Source: CAZPBO01 sp964584815
Lineage (GTDB): Bacteria > Planctomycetota > SKW154
NCBI GenBank assembly: GCA_964584815.1
Contig: CAZPBO010000026.1
Location: forward strand, 1-28,636
Reading direction: 5' to 3'
DNA length: 28,636 bases
Part shown: positions 16,261-24,544 of the stretch, one piece after another
Layout: each line of letters opens with the position of its first letter
Numbering within the stretch: position 1 is the stretch's first letter
Translations under genes and position numbers: made by a program
The notes under the pieces: model-generated
What the model saw: the letters and a program-made list of their open reading frames with translations, nothing else
Told to the model about the DNA's origin: nothing
Databases searched by the model: none

Positions 16261-16269
16261 AGAAAAACC

Positions 16270-17106
16270 GTGCAAAAAACCTTACTTGCGCTGTTACTTG
16301 TTCTTCCGCTTTTCGTATCCTGTGAAAACAGCCATCCTGTTAAGCCATGTCCTGAACGCATCGTCTCTCTTGCCCCGTCCATCACCGAAATTCTGTTCGC
16401 AATAGGTTGCGGCTCCAAAGTGGTGGGGGTGACGACGCATTGTAACTATCCCGCCGCGGTGAAACAGATAACCCGCATAGGGCAATATGGCGACCCCGAC
16501 CTTGAGCGCATCCTCGCCCTACGCCCACATCTTGTTATAGGCACCAATATAGCATCCCACAGGGAGGTGCTGGCGGCACTCTCAAAGCGGCGAATTGCTG
16601 TGCTCTGCGTTCCAGAAGGTGGTGTTGCCGAGTTGGAGACGGCGGTGCGCAAAATCGGCAAAGCAACAGGTAACATCCGCCAGGCAGAAGAACTGCTCAA
16701 AGGGATAAAGACCGCTGTGGAAGGCGCAAGGTTGGCGGCACGCGGTAGGCGGCGACTCCGCGTCCTTTTCCTTGTGGGACACCAACCCTTCTGCGCCGCC
16801 GCATCAGGAACTCTCCCTGCCGACCTCCTCAAAATCGCCGGCGCCATCCCTCTCCCACAAAAAGCCAAAGGTTACATCATGGTCAGCCTTGAACGCATCG
16901 CAGCAGAAAAACCCGACCTCGTCCTTGACGCATCCATGGGGTCAGAACGCACGCGCCAAAACCAGACCTTAAGGCAACTCTCCCGTGTAATTCCCGACAT
17001 TCAAAAACGCTATTTTGCTGTCAATCCCGACCTTTTCTGCCGTTCGGGTCCAAGGGTTGTTATTGCACTTAAAACACTGCTTAAGGTGTTGAACAGATGG
17101 CGTTGA
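16270..17106 (+). CDS. btuF: Cobalamin-binding lipoprotein of an ABC importer
   Basis: The periplasmic binding component of a B12/corrinoid ABC transporter, 278 residues from GTG 16270. The signal sequence ends in the lipobox LFVSC with C18 as the lipidated cysteine, so it is membrane-anchored. The mature part matches BtuF-type proteins: RIVSLAPSITEILFAIG, VVGVTTHCNYP, RIGQYGDPDLERILALRPHLVI, and the late VSLERIAAEKPDLVLDA. GTG was chosen because AGGAGGAG lies seven bases upstream, a signal peptide follows at once, and upstream sequence is riboswitch. It overlaps btuC by ten bases. Siderophore-binding relatives exist, but the cobalamin riboswitch makes corrinoid the likely ligand. Confidence 0.92.
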   Translation: MQKTLLALLLVLPLFVSCENSHPVKPCPERIVSLAPSITEILFAIGCGSKVVGVTTHCNYPAAVKQITRIGQYGDPDLERILALRPHLVIGTNIASHREVLAALSKRRIAVLCVPEGGVAELETAVRKIGKATGNIRQAEELLKGIKTAVEGARLAARGRRRLRVLFLVGHQPFCAAASGTLPADLLKIAGAIPLPQKAKGYIMVSLERIAAEKPDLVLDASMGSERTRQNQTLRQLSRVIPDIQKRYFAVNPDLFCRSGPRVVIALKTLLKVLNRWR

Positions 17107-18095
17107 CGCTGCGCAGATGGCTGGCGTGGGTTCTGCTGTTTGTCGCTTTGTCGGCTGCCGGGCTTTTGTTGTCCCTTCTTGTTGGGACAGGATTTTCGGT
17201 GTCGGAGTCGTGGAAGGCGATATGGGGAATAGGCAAAGCGGTGGATGTGGTTTTGGGGGTTCGTTTGGAAAGGGTGGTTCTGGGGTTTCTTGCGGGTGGT
17301 GCGCTCTCCATAGCGGGGCTTTTGCTGCAGACCTCTCTGCGCAATCCGTTGGCGGAGCCGTATCTTTTGGGGCTTTCAAGTGGTGCGGCGATGGGCGTGA
17401 CGGTGGCGGCGTTGCTCGGCGGGGCGCTGCTTGCGCGCTCCTCGGCTGCGTTCTGCGGGGCGCTGCTTGCCGTCGCTGCACTCCTTGCCATCGCAAAACG
17501 GCTCTCCTTCTTCCCCCCTGCGGTCATCCTCGCAGGCGTTGCGCTCAATGCCGCCCTCTCCGCCGCCGTCCTGCTTACCGTCGCGCTTCTGAAAACCGCT
17601 TATCTGCGTGAAACCATTTATTTCCTGATGGGAACGCTGCGGCGCCCACCAGAACCCCATTGGCTGGCGCTGCTTTCGTCAGGCGCTGCCGCCGCTGTGG
17701 TCTTCTCTGTGCTGCGAGGTCCTGCTCTCAACTCGTTGCTTTTGGGTGATGCAACAGCAGCATCGTCTGGCGCAAACCCGCAGCGACTCCGTGCCGCCGC
17801 AATAGCGCTCGCTTCCCTTGCCGCCGCTTTCTCCGTCTCACTCTGCGGACTTATAGGCTTTGTGGGTCTTGTTGTGCCACACATAATGCGCCTGCTTTTG
17901 GGGGGAGATGTTCGTCTGCTGGCGGTTGCGTCGTTTGCGGGTGGGGGGCTCTTTTTATGCGGCTGCGATACCGCCAGCCGCGCACTTGAGAGAGCCGTCC
18001 CGCAACTCGCCATTCCTGTGGGCGTCTTCACCGCTGTCATCGGCGCCCCGACACTCATCGCACTGCTCCTACGCTCTTGGCGGAAAATGCGATGA
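17097..18095 (+). CDS. btuC: Cobalamin ABC transporter permease (FecCD/BtuC family)
   Basis: A 332-residue polytopic inner-membrane protein of the FecCD/BtuC family, with about nine to ten hydrophobic helices. Family signatures are RLERVVLGFLAGGALSIAG, LLLQTSLRNPLAEPYLLGLSSGA and GFVGLVVPHIMRLLLGGDVR, the last being the coupling region that contacts the ATPase. Two copies would form the channel for corrinoid entering from BtuF. The ATG at 17097 lies inside the end of btuF, and the stop overlaps the btuD start (ATGA). The protein is rich in alanine and leucine and shows no missing segment. Confidence 0.93.
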   Translation: MALTLRRWLAWVLLFVALSAAGLLLSLLVGTGFSVSESWKAIWGIGKAVDVVLGVRLERVVLGFLAGGALSIAGLLLQTSLRNPLAEPYLLGLSSGAAMGVTVAALLGGALLARSSAAFCGALLAVAALLAIAKRLSFFPPAVILAGVALNAALSAAVLLTVALLKTAYLRETIYFLMGTLRRPPEPHWLALLSSGAAAAVVFSVLRGPALNSLLLGDATAASSGANPQRLRAAAIALASLAAAFSVSLCGLIGFVGLVVPHIMRLLLGGDVRLLAVASFAGGGLFLCGCDTASRALERAVPQLAIPVGVFTAVIGAPTLIALLLRSWRKMR

Positions 18096-18862
18096 TTAGA
18101 TGTGAAAACCTCTTTTTCGGTTATGGACGAGGCGATGTGCTTAAAGGAGCACGACTTGAGGCATCAGATGCTGCCATAACCGTCCTTTTGGGTCCCAACG
18201 CATCAGGCAAAACGACTCTTCTGCGGCTTGTGGTGGGGCTTTACCGCCCACATAAGGGCAAAATATGGGTTGATGACAACTCTTCCGCGGAACTCGGCAA
18301 AGAGAGAGCAAAGCACTTGGCGGCAGTAATGGGGGAGGAGCGACCAGAAGGGATTGAGGTGATGCAGTATGTGATATGGGGTGCGCTGGCGGGTAGCGGT
18401 GCGCTGTTTGAAGGGGAGGCAGAGATTGAGGCAGCCCAGAAAGCGCTTGAAAAAGTTGCCGTTAGCCATCTTGCTCGGCGGATGATAAGCGCGCTATCTG
18501 GTGGGGAGTGGCAGCGTGTTCAGGTGGCGCGCGCTTTGGCTCAAGGCGCCAAAAATATCGTCCTTGATGAACCGACCGCGCATCTTGACATCGCCCACAG
18601 ACTCAAACTCCTTGAAATGCTCAAAGCGCTGGCACAAAACGGGCGTTGTGTGCTGCTTGTGCTCCACGACATCAACTCCGCCTGCCGTTTCGCCGACAAA
18701 ATTGCCGTTATGCATAGAGGTTGTGTCATCGCAGAAGGACCACCAGCAGATGTGATAACACAAGACCTCTTAAGAACCGTCTGGCGGGTTGACGCCGAAG
18801 TCACCCACCAAAATGGCTCAATAAGAGTCCAGGTTAAGTCCGCTTTGGAGGATTTGTTATGA
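18092..18862 (+). CDS. btuD: Cobalamin ABC transporter ATP-binding protein
   Basis: A 256-residue ATPase that powers the BtuC permease. Walker A is GPNASGKT (34-41), the signature motif LSGGEWQRV begins at 135, Walker B and the catalytic glutamate are VLDEPTAHLD (D159, E160), and the switch histidine is H192 (VLHD). The ATG at 18092 overlaps the btuC stop by four bases and is preferred over an in-frame TTG at 18077. The gene runs into the TonB receptor with another ATGA overlap. FhuC/HmuV-type ATPases look similar; the assignment to cobalamin rests on the riboswitch and the BtuF/BtuC neighbours. Confidence 0.92.
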   Translation: MIRCENLFFGYGRGDVLKGARLEASDAAITVLLGPNASGKTTLLRLVVGLYRPHKGKIWVDDNSSAELGKERAKHLAAVMGEERPEGIEVMQYVIWGALAGSGALFEGEAEIEAAQKALEKVAVSHLARRMISALSGGEWQRVQVARALAQGAKNIVLDEPTAHLDIAHRLKLLEMLKALAQNGRCVLLVLHDINSACRFADKIAVMHRGCVIAEGPPADVITQDLLRTVWRVDAEVTHQNGSIRVQVKSALEDLL

Positions 18863-20787
18863 GGTGGTTGGTTGCAGCAGTGTTTGTTTGTGGTGCTGCA
18901 TTCGCACAGCAGCAAAAAGGTGGCTCAGAAAAAGCCAAGCAGAAACTGCCCGAACGCGTTGTGGCGGGAACAAGAACGGAAGAGGAAGCCGAAACGGTTC
19001 CTGCTTGGGTTAGCGTTTTGACGCAGGACGATGTGGCGTTTTGGCAGACAGTTTCTTTGAAGGAGATGCTTTTTGGTCTACCGGGTATGTGGGTGAAGGG
19101 GTCAGGCGGCTTCTCATACCAAAATCTGCTATATCTCCGCGGCACAAAACCCACACAGAGCCTCTTTTTGCTTGAGGGGATAAAACTGAACGATCCCACC
19201 CTTGGCAATCAGGTTGATTTGTCCACGGTGGCGCCGCTTGGAGTCAGCCAGGTTGAAATCTTACGCGGAACATCAAGCGCACTTTATGGCTCGGACGCGA
19301 TAGGTGGTGTTGTGCTGCTGCGTCTTACCCCGCCTGCCACCACGCCACGCACAATGGTCACCCTAACCGGCGGACGCTACAACACCGCAGGCGCATCCTT
19401 CACCCACACAGGCACCATAGAAAAAACTGCTTTGCTGCTTTCCGCTTCATCCATCTCCTGCGACAACCGCTATCCAAACTACAACACAACCCGCAACGCC
19501 CTTTCACTTTCCGCAAAAAGCACCTATAAGCGCACAAAAACGGTTCTTGTTCTGCACTTCACCGACCGTCTCTCACACTGGCCGTTTGACTACGACTTTT
19601 TCAATAACAAACTGCTGTGGGATGAGAACATAACGCATCACAACACAGTTGGGGTGGCAGGTTTTCGTTTTGAAGGGTCGCCGACAGAGAAACTGACGCT
19701 CCTTTTTGCACCTTCAGCCTCTTTTATGCGCGCCCATTTTCTAAACGGTGCCGACACCACAGGCAACCCAAACGAACTTGAAAGCGTATCGTCTGCCATC
19801 CGCACAGGAGCAGCGCTGCAGACCCTCTGGAGACCCGTCCCTAAAAACCTACGCGGGGTTTTTGATATGAAGGTCATCTTCGGTGGGGAGTATTCACATA
19901 TTCGGGCGCAGTCGGAAAGCGCCTTAGGAGGAAGCGTCTCGTCATGGTCAAAACCCGCCGACATTACTGCCGCCTTTGCCCAGACCCTCGCAAAGACGCT
20001 CTGGGGCAACTTCCAGTTGGGTGTCCGCTGGGACAGAAACTCCCTTTACGGCGATGCGGTCTGTCCGCGAATCGGTGTCAGTGTTCCTGTCGGGAAATTT
20101 GTCTGCACAACAAGAAACGGCTGGAGACTGCATTTGAAAGGCTCGTTCGGGCGAGGCTTCCGCGCACCAAGCCTTTCCGAAATAGCCGACCCGTGGGTCG
20201 GCAACCCAAAACTTAAGGCAGAAAAAAGCACAGGCGGCGATGCAGGGGTCATCATAGTTGTTCCGTCCCTTCCGCTCAAGATAGAAGCCGTCTACTTCAG
20301 AACGAAAGTCACCAATATGATAGCCTACAGTTTCACGACATGGAAGTTGGAGAACATACAAGCCGCACGGATTGAAGGCGTTGAATTCGCTACAGGCATC
20401 AAAGTTGCCGACAAAGTGAATCTGCGCTGCTCCTTCACACATCAGGACCCGCGCGACCTCAATACGAAAGAGTATCTCCCCAAGGTGAGCCGCAATTTCG
20501 GCACGCTTGGCTTTGACTGGCGCCCGCATAAAACCCTGCGTTTCGGTCTGCTGGTTCGCCTTTCAGAACCATACGGTAAAGCCAGTGTGCTCTCTGTGCG
20601 CGGCACACCCCGCGGTAAGGTCGGCAATGTCAAGGAAGTGACCGTTCTTGTTGGCTGGAGTCCGCGGAATTGGTTTACCGTTGAGGCGCGCGTTGAGAAT
20701 CTGCTGAATGAGGACTACCTTGAGGACGAGTTGGCGCCGCGGGCAAACGACAGAGCAGCCTATTTCGGTATTGTGGTTCGCTTCTGA
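18859..20787 (+). CDS. btuB: TonB-dependent outer-membrane receptor, probably for cobalamin
   Basis: A 642-residue receptor. Residues 1-16 form a signal peptide. The plug domain (about 33-155) contains LKEMLFGLPGMWVKG, LYLRGTKPTQSLFLLEGIKLNDP and VEILRGTSSALYGSDAIGGVV. The rest is a beta-barrel of aromatic-rich alternating strands with FGRGFRAPSLSEI, VENLLNEDYLED near the end and a terminal phenylalanine as barrel-assembly signal. It would move its ligand across the outer membrane with TonB energy. It is translationally coupled to btuD and lies under the same cobalamin riboswitch, which supports B12 or a related corrinoid as ligand; sequence alone would also fit other metal-complex receptors. 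tonB/exbBD are not in the window. Confidence 0.9.
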   Translation: MRWLVAAVFVCGAAFAQQQKGGSEKAKQKLPERVVAGTRTEEEAETVPAWVSVLTQDDVAFWQTVSLKEMLFGLPGMWVKGSGGFSYQNLLYLRGTKPTQSLFLLEGIKLNDPTLGNQVDLSTVAPLGVSQVEILRGTSSALYGSDAIGGVVLLRLTPPATTPRTMVTLTGGRYNTAGASFTHTGTIEKTALLLSASSISCDNRYPNYNTTRNALSLSAKSTYKRTKTVLVLHFTDRLSHWPFDYDFFNNKLLWDENITHHNTVGVAGFRFEGSPTEKLTLLFAPSASFMRAHFLNGADTTGNPNELESVSSAIRTGAALQTLWRPVPKNLRGVFDMKVIFGGEYSHIRAQSESALGGSVSSWSKPADITAAFAQTLAKTLWGNFQLGVRWDRNSLYGDAVCPRIGVSVPVGKFVCTTRNGWRLHLKGSFGRGFRAPSLSEIADPWVGNPKLKAEKSTGGDAGVIIVVPSLPLKIEAVYFRTKVTNMIAYSFTTWKLENIQAARIEGVEFATGIKVADKVNLRCSFTHQDPRDLNTKEYLPKVSRNFGTLGFDWRPHKTLRFGLLVRLSEPYGKASVLSVRGTPRGKVGNVKEVTVLVGWSPRNWFTVEARVENLLNEDYLEDELAPRANDRAAYFGIVVRF

Positions 20788-20854
20788 TGGTGCGATTTTG
20801 GTTGAAAAGGGTTGCCCTTCTTGGAAAATGGGCGGTGTATGGGTGGGATGTGTT

Positions 20855-21658
20855 ATGCGTGTGCTTGTTGTGTGGGATGATAGGAGCAACGAAGCCAAGA
20901 GGGCAGCCGGGCGCGTGAAGGAGGGTCTGACACGACATGCCGAATGCGAGATGTGCCCTGTAGGGCGCTGTGGCAGAATTGATGCGGATGTTGTGGTGGC
21001 AGTTGGCGGGGACGGCACGATTCTGAAAACCGCTCATCTTCTGGCAGGTATTGAAGTGCCGGTGGTGGGGGTCAATGTCGGACGCCTCGGCTTCCTAACC
21101 GACTTTTCAGTAGACGACTTTTTGCAAAGTCTGCCTGATGTGCTTAAGTCAAAGCCGAGCAGGCGGATGATGCTGGATGTGAGTCATCAAGACGCGTCTT
21201 GGTGTGCGGTGAACGACGCTATGCTTGTGCGCGTGGGTCCGCCACGAATCGCACATATCAACCTCTTCGTCAACAACAGGTTTGTAACAACATATGCGGG
21301 TGATGGGGTTGTGGTGGCAACCCCCACAGGTTCCACCGCTTACAGCCTTTCAGCGGGAGGTCCGATAGCAGTGCCGCAGGTAAAGGCTCTGCTTGTCACA
21401 CCCCTCAACCCCCACACCCTAACCAACCGTCCGCTTGTGTTGCCCAAAGACGCGGTTGTGCGTCTTGAGCCCGCTGACGGCAGAACAGAAGTCGCCTTGT
21501 CGGTTGACGGACAGGTGGATGTGGTGGTAAAGCAGGGTGAGTCGGTCAATATCCGCGCCAGCCAGCACGCTTTCCTTCTGGTGGAGCGCCAAGATTTCTT
21601 CCTAACACTCAAGACAAAACTGACTTGGGGAGGTTTACCAAGATATGGCAAAAGGTAG
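20855..21658 (+). CDS. nadK: NAD kinase
   Basis: Phosphorylates NAD to NADP with ATP or polyphosphate. The 267-residue protein has GGDGT (51-55), GVNVGRLGFLTDF, the NDAML segment and ATPTGSTAYSLSAGGPI, all diagnostic of the family, and ends with the usual beta-sandwich region (ALSVDGQ). ATG 20855 is preferred because the family begins with a VLVV-type strand; in-frame starts at 20708 and 20828 extend into or next to the receptor gene. The 67-base gap before it shows only a weak five-base hairpin (AAGGG-3-CCCTT), so read-through from the B12 operon is possible. The gene overlaps the ferredoxin gene by 14 bases. Confidence 0.95.
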   Translation: MRVLVVWDDRSNEAKRAAGRVKEGLTRHAECEMCPVGRCGRIDADVVVAVGGDGTILKTAHLLAGIEVPVVGVNVGRLGFLTDFSVDDFLQSLPDVLKSKPSRRMMLDVSHQDASWCAVNDAMLVRVGPPRIAHINLFVNNRFVTTYAGDGVVVATPTGSTAYSLSAGGPIAVPQVKALLVTPLNPHTLTNRPLVLPKDAVVRLEPADGRTEVALSVDGQVDVVVKQGESVNIRASQHAFLLVERQDFFLTLKTKLTWGGLPRYGKR

Positions 21659-21872
21659 AGTTGAGATTGAAGAGGACCGCTGTAAGGGATGTGGGCTGTG
21701 TATAATGTTCTGTCCGCGGGGTTGCCTGGATTTCGCGCCGCATCTGAATAGGCGCGGTGTGAATCCTCCTCGCGTGGCAAAGCCAGACGAGTGCACAGGC
21801 TGTGCGTTCTGTGCCACTATGTGCCCCGATGTCGCCATAACCGTCTATCGCCTTGTCGTCGCCAAAAAGTAG
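21645..21872 (+). CDS. Dicluster 4Fe-4S ferredoxin, KorD/PorD-like
   Basis: A 75-residue ferredoxin with two four-cysteine sets, C13/C16/C19/C23 and C50/C53/C56/C60, each ending in CP, consistent with two [4Fe-4S] clusters. It resembles the delta subunit of 2-oxoacid:ferredoxin oxidoreductases, which normally precedes the alpha and beta genes; none follows here. GGGGAGG about ten bases upstream supports the ATG at 21645, inside the end of nadK. It could be a free electron carrier, for example for the aldehyde oxidoreductase or radical SAM enzymes of this genome, but no direct link is visible. Confidence 0.88.
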   Translation: MAKGRVEIEEDRCKGCGLCIMFCPRGCLDFAPHLNRRGVNPPRVAKPDECTGCAFCATMCPDVAITVYRLVVAKK

Positions 21873-21892
21873 ACTTTTTGGAAAAACTAACT

Positions 21893-23332
21893 ATGGGCAC
21901 AGAACAGCCCCAACCCGCAAACAGGGAACAGGCTGCCTCTGGCTCGCTTATCTTGCCCATTGTCGTTGGAGTTTTGTTCATTTTTCTCTTTGTTGGAGGT
22001 GGCATCGGGCTGTACTTTTTCATAAGGAGCCGTCTACCTAATAAAAGGCAGTCACCAAAACTGCAGACACAAACCCCGCAGTCTCCTCACCAACAGCCCG
22101 TGGACGCGCCGAGGAGGAGTCAGGCGCAGAGAAAGAGGCGAGAAAAGGTTGAAAGGCTTCTTAAATGGGCGGACGAAGCGTTACAACGCGGGGACTTGTT
22201 GTCCGCTGTTTCACTGCTTGAACGCGCATGCGCTACCTGTCCTGAGCGGAGCATCCAGCAAAAATTGACGCAGGTGCGAAATCGGTTCACGGCTTACGAG
22301 GCGGCGGTGCGGAAGGCTGAAGCCGCGCAAAAACAAAATGATATCAAAACCGCCATTAGATTCTATAAAGAGGCGCTCAAAGTTAATCCTCCATCTAAGT
22401 TGTGTCGGGTCAGAATAAAAATGCTTGTAACAAAACTGGCACAGATGAAGCACCGTGTTGTTGAGCCCATCAAAACACTGCCCGCAAGTCATATCGTGTG
22501 CATAACAGATGATGGCAAAACAGCGGCTATGGAGAAAGACGGCACGGTGGTGATTTTCAACTTGGAAGGTAAGCGGACAACCAGTTTTGCGTTGCCAGAT
22601 ACTCGTGGTGAAGTGCTGGCGCTTGATGGAAGAGGGACTCTGCTTGCGGCGGGATGTCGTGACCGTGCCGTTCATATATGGCGTAAGAAAGACGGGGAAT
22701 GGCGCGCTGTGGTGGTGTTGCATACCTTCAGCGCCTGGGTGGATGTGGTTGCCGTCTCCCCAGACGGTGCGTTTCTTGTTGCGGCTACATCGGATGAAAG
22801 TTTGATACATGTCTTCAGGACATCTGACTGGGAAGAAGTTGCGACAAGGAAGGCGCACAAGGGAGGTGTGTTGGCAGCGGTCTTTTCGCCTGATGGTAAA
22901 AGGCTCGTCACAGCGGGCAAGGATAGGCTCGTTGTGGTGTGGAACACGACCACTTGGAAGGAAGAGGCAATTTTAAGATGTGGAAACATTTCAGCAACAA
23001 GGCTTGCTTTTTCGCCTGATGGCAGCCATCTTGCGGCTGCGCTCGGCTCGTGGATAACAATCTGGAACACGAAAGATTGGAAAAAACTGAAGAGAAAGGA
23101 AGGACATACACGCTCAATAGAGTCGTTAAGTTTCTCTCCCGATGGGAAGATGCTTGCCAGCGTTGGTCTAGATGAACGACTATGCATATGGGAATGGGAT
23201 GATGACCTGCGAAGGATTGTTAAGAAGACTGGAACCCATATAGGGGGGACGACCTTTGTGAAGTGGTTGAAAGACAGGCGGATTGTGACGGCAGGATGGG
23301 ACGGCAAAATACGCGTGTGGCGGCTGCGATAG
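21893..23332 (+). CDS. Membrane-anchored TPR/WD40-repeat protein
   Basis: A 479-residue protein: a short N-terminus, one transmembrane helix (about 19-43), a Gln/Pro/Arg-rich linker, a helical TPR-like region (about 75-185; ADEALQRGDLLSAVSLLERA and IKTAIRFYKEALKVNPP), then a WD40 beta-propeller to the end with repeats such as AAVFSPDGKRLVTAGKD and LSFSPDGKMLASVGLDE. No enzyme motif is seen. The topology (short N-terminus, TM, soluble domains) probably puts the propeller outside the cytoplasm. It shares its layout with the 948-codon protein at 25776-28636. ATG 21893 has no clear ribosome site, and the start was chosen because earlier codons overlap the ferredoxin gene. Probably a scaffold for protein interactions; its role is unknown. 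Confidence 0.85.
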   Translation: MGTEQPQPANREQAASGSLILPIVVGVLFIFLFVGGGIGLYFFIRSRLPNKRQSPKLQTQTPQSPHQQPVDAPRRSQAQRKRREKVERLLKWADEALQRGDLLSAVSLLERACATCPERSIQQKLTQVRNRFTAYEAAVRKAEAAQKQNDIKTAIRFYKEALKVNPPSKLCRVRIKMLVTKLAQMKHRVVEPIKTLPASHIVCITDDGKTAAMEKDGTVVIFNLEGKRTTSFALPDTRGEVLALDGRGTLLAAGCRDRAVHIWRKKDGEWRAVVVLHTFSAWVDVVAVSPDGAFLVAATSDESLIHVFRTSDWEEVATRKAHKGGVLAAVFSPDGKRLVTAGKDRLVVVWNTTTWKEEAILRCGNISATRLAFSPDGSHLAAALGSWITIWNTKDWKKLKRKEGHTRSIESLSFSPDGKMLASVGLDERLCIWEWDDDLRRIVKKTGTHIGGTTFVKWLKDRRIVTAGWDGKIRVWRLR

Positions 23333-23346
23333 TAGCCTATTTTGAC

Positions 23347-23375
23347 TTGAATCTGTGCGGTTTGGGGGTTATACA
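23347..23375 (+). promoter_or_regulatory. Candidate promoter of the selenocysteine tRNA
   Basis: TTGAAT (23347-23352), a 17-base spacer and TATACA (23370-23375) would start a transcript near 23382, eight bases before the mature tRNA. Both hexamers match the consensus at four of six positions. The following gene may be expressed from the same promoter. Confidence 0.45.
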
Positions 23376-23389
23376 AATTAATGATAAGC

Positions 23390-23494
23390 GGGAGCGGGAA
23401 GGCACCTGGTGGGCCTCCCGGGCTTCAAACCCGGTGCAGGGTCGCCCACAAAACCGCGGCCCTGGGTGGGTTCGATTCCCATCCGCTCCCGCCA
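23390..23494 (+). tRNA. selC: tRNA-Sec (anticodon TCA)
   Basis: The selenocysteine tRNA folds by eye. An 8-bp acceptor stem pairs GGGAGCGG (23390-23397) with CCGCTCCC (23483-23490), followed by discriminator G and encoded CCA. The anticodon stem CCGGG/CCCGG carries the loop CTTCAAA with anticodon TCA at 23425-23427. A long variable arm has a 9-bp stem (23437-23463, one G-U pair). The T-arm is a 5-bp stem with loop TTCGATT. The 8+5 bp acceptor/T-arm and long variable arm separate it from tRNA-Ser and from ordinary UGA suppressors. It shows that this genome reads UGA as selenocysteine in some genes; selA, selB and selD are not in the window. Confidence 0.96.
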
Positions 23495-23515
23495 TAATTC
23501 TTGAGGAGAAGGACT

Positions 23516-24544
23516 ATGCGCTTTCTGCTTACCGCAACTATAGTTCTGTTTGCGCTTACCCTGCAGGCGCAGCAAAAACAACCGCCCAAAAAGGAAGAGC
23601 AGCAGAAACAGAAGAGACAGCCGACAAAGCAGGAGCAACTCTGGTGGCACAGCAACTATGAAGAAGCGCGCCAAAAAGCAATTAAGCAGAACAAGATTCT
23701 GGTCCTCCTTTATGGCGGACTGGGGGATGGTTGGACAGAACGCTTAATGAAGGAGTTGGAGAAAGAGAAGTTAGGAGATGCCGCAGGAAAAGTGGTCTGC
23801 TGTTTCGTCAAAGAGGACAGTTTTTCTGTTGTGAGCCGTTTTCGGGTAATGCGTCGCGATGTGCCGACGCTGCTTTTCCTCTGGCCGCTTGAGCAACGGG
23901 TTTTTGGGCGACTCACCCGTCCCGCACACTTCCGTCAGGCATTAAAAATCCTGCAGCGTGCCCTCAAACAACAGCAACAGGCACATAAACTTCTTGCTTC
24001 CGCAAAGCCCGAAGACCTCATAAAACTGGCGCGTATCTTTCTGGAATGTTATGAGTTTGCCGAAGCCGAGCGTGCCCTGCGACGCACAATAAGCCTCGCC
24101 AAAGACGACAAAGACGCCCAACTCCAAGCCCGTGTTCTGCTGCTTTCTGTCTATATAGAGCGCAACGAACCTTACCGAATCTCGGTGGAGTTGGAGAAAA
24201 TAAAGAAACTTGACCCTGACAACAAGAAATTCGCCGCAGAGCGGATATTTGCAAAAGCCTATATGGAGCAGTTTGTTACCCGTAAACGCGATGAGGCGGA
24301 GAAACTCTGGCGCAAACTGCTTAAAGAACACCCCCATTTTGGGCGGATAGACGAGGTGAAACTCTATCTCGGGCTTGTGCTTTACGCGAAATCCGATTTT
24401 GAAGGCGCGAAAAGTTTGTGGGATGAGGTGGCAAAGGGTAGCGGTGAGGTGGCTTATCGTGCAAAAGCGTTCCTTAAACTGATGAGTGTTGCCGCGCCGA
24501 AAAAAACTGAACAAAAAGAAGAAAAAGGCAAGGAACAAAAGTGA
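23516..24544 (+). CDS. Secreted thioredoxin-fold/TPR protein lacking redox cysteines
   Basis: A 342-residue protein with a signal peptide (MRFLLTATIVLFALTLQA, then QQK) and a Gln/Lys-rich linker. Residues about 40-135 resemble the thioredoxin-like fold (YEEARQKAIKQNKILVLLYG, later RDVPTLLFLWPLEQRVFGRL), but the usual CxxC site is replaced by GLGDGW, so it is unlikely to be a disulfide oxidoreductase. The remaining part is a TPR-like helical array (FLECYEFAEAERALRRTISLA, DEAEKLWRKLLKEHP, FEGAKSLWDEVAKGSG), ending in a Lys/Glu tail. AGGAG upstream supports ATG 23516. The stop overlaps the next start. Probably a periplasmic binding or adaptor protein; function unknown. Confidence 0.82.
   Translation: MRFLLTATIVLFALTLQAQQKQPPKKEEQQKQKRQPTKQEQLWWHSNYEEARQKAIKQNKILVLLYGGLGDGWTERLMKELEKEKLGDAAGKVVCCFVKEDSFSVVSRFRVMRRDVPTLLFLWPLEQRVFGRLTRPAHFRQALKILQRALKQQQQAHKLLASAKPEDLIKLARIFLECYEFAEAERALRRTISLAKDDKDAQLQARVLLLSVYIERNEPYRISVELEKIKKLDPDNKKFAAERIFAKAYMEQFVTRKRDEAEKLWRKLLKEHPHFGRIDEVKLYLGLVLYAKSDFEGAKSLWDEVAKGSGEVAYRAKAFLKLMSVAAPKKTEQKEEKGKEQK

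Noticed and set aside
16066..16269. N-terminal extension of btuF by 68 codons
   Set aside because: The extension overlaps the cobalamin riboswitch; the GTG at 16270 has a strong ribosome site and is followed directly by a lipoprotein signal.
20800..20821. Terminator between the TonB receptor and nadK
   Set aside because: Only a five-base AAGGG/CCCTT stem and no U-tract; too weak to call.
22672..23376. Minus-strand open frame of 234 codons
   Set aside because: Antisense to the WD40 repeats; its repeated serine-rich segments are the mirror of the WD40 repeat pattern.
23263..23661. Plus-strand open frame of 132 codons covering the tRNA
   Set aside because: It runs through the tRNA-Sec gene and is out of frame with the genes on both sides.
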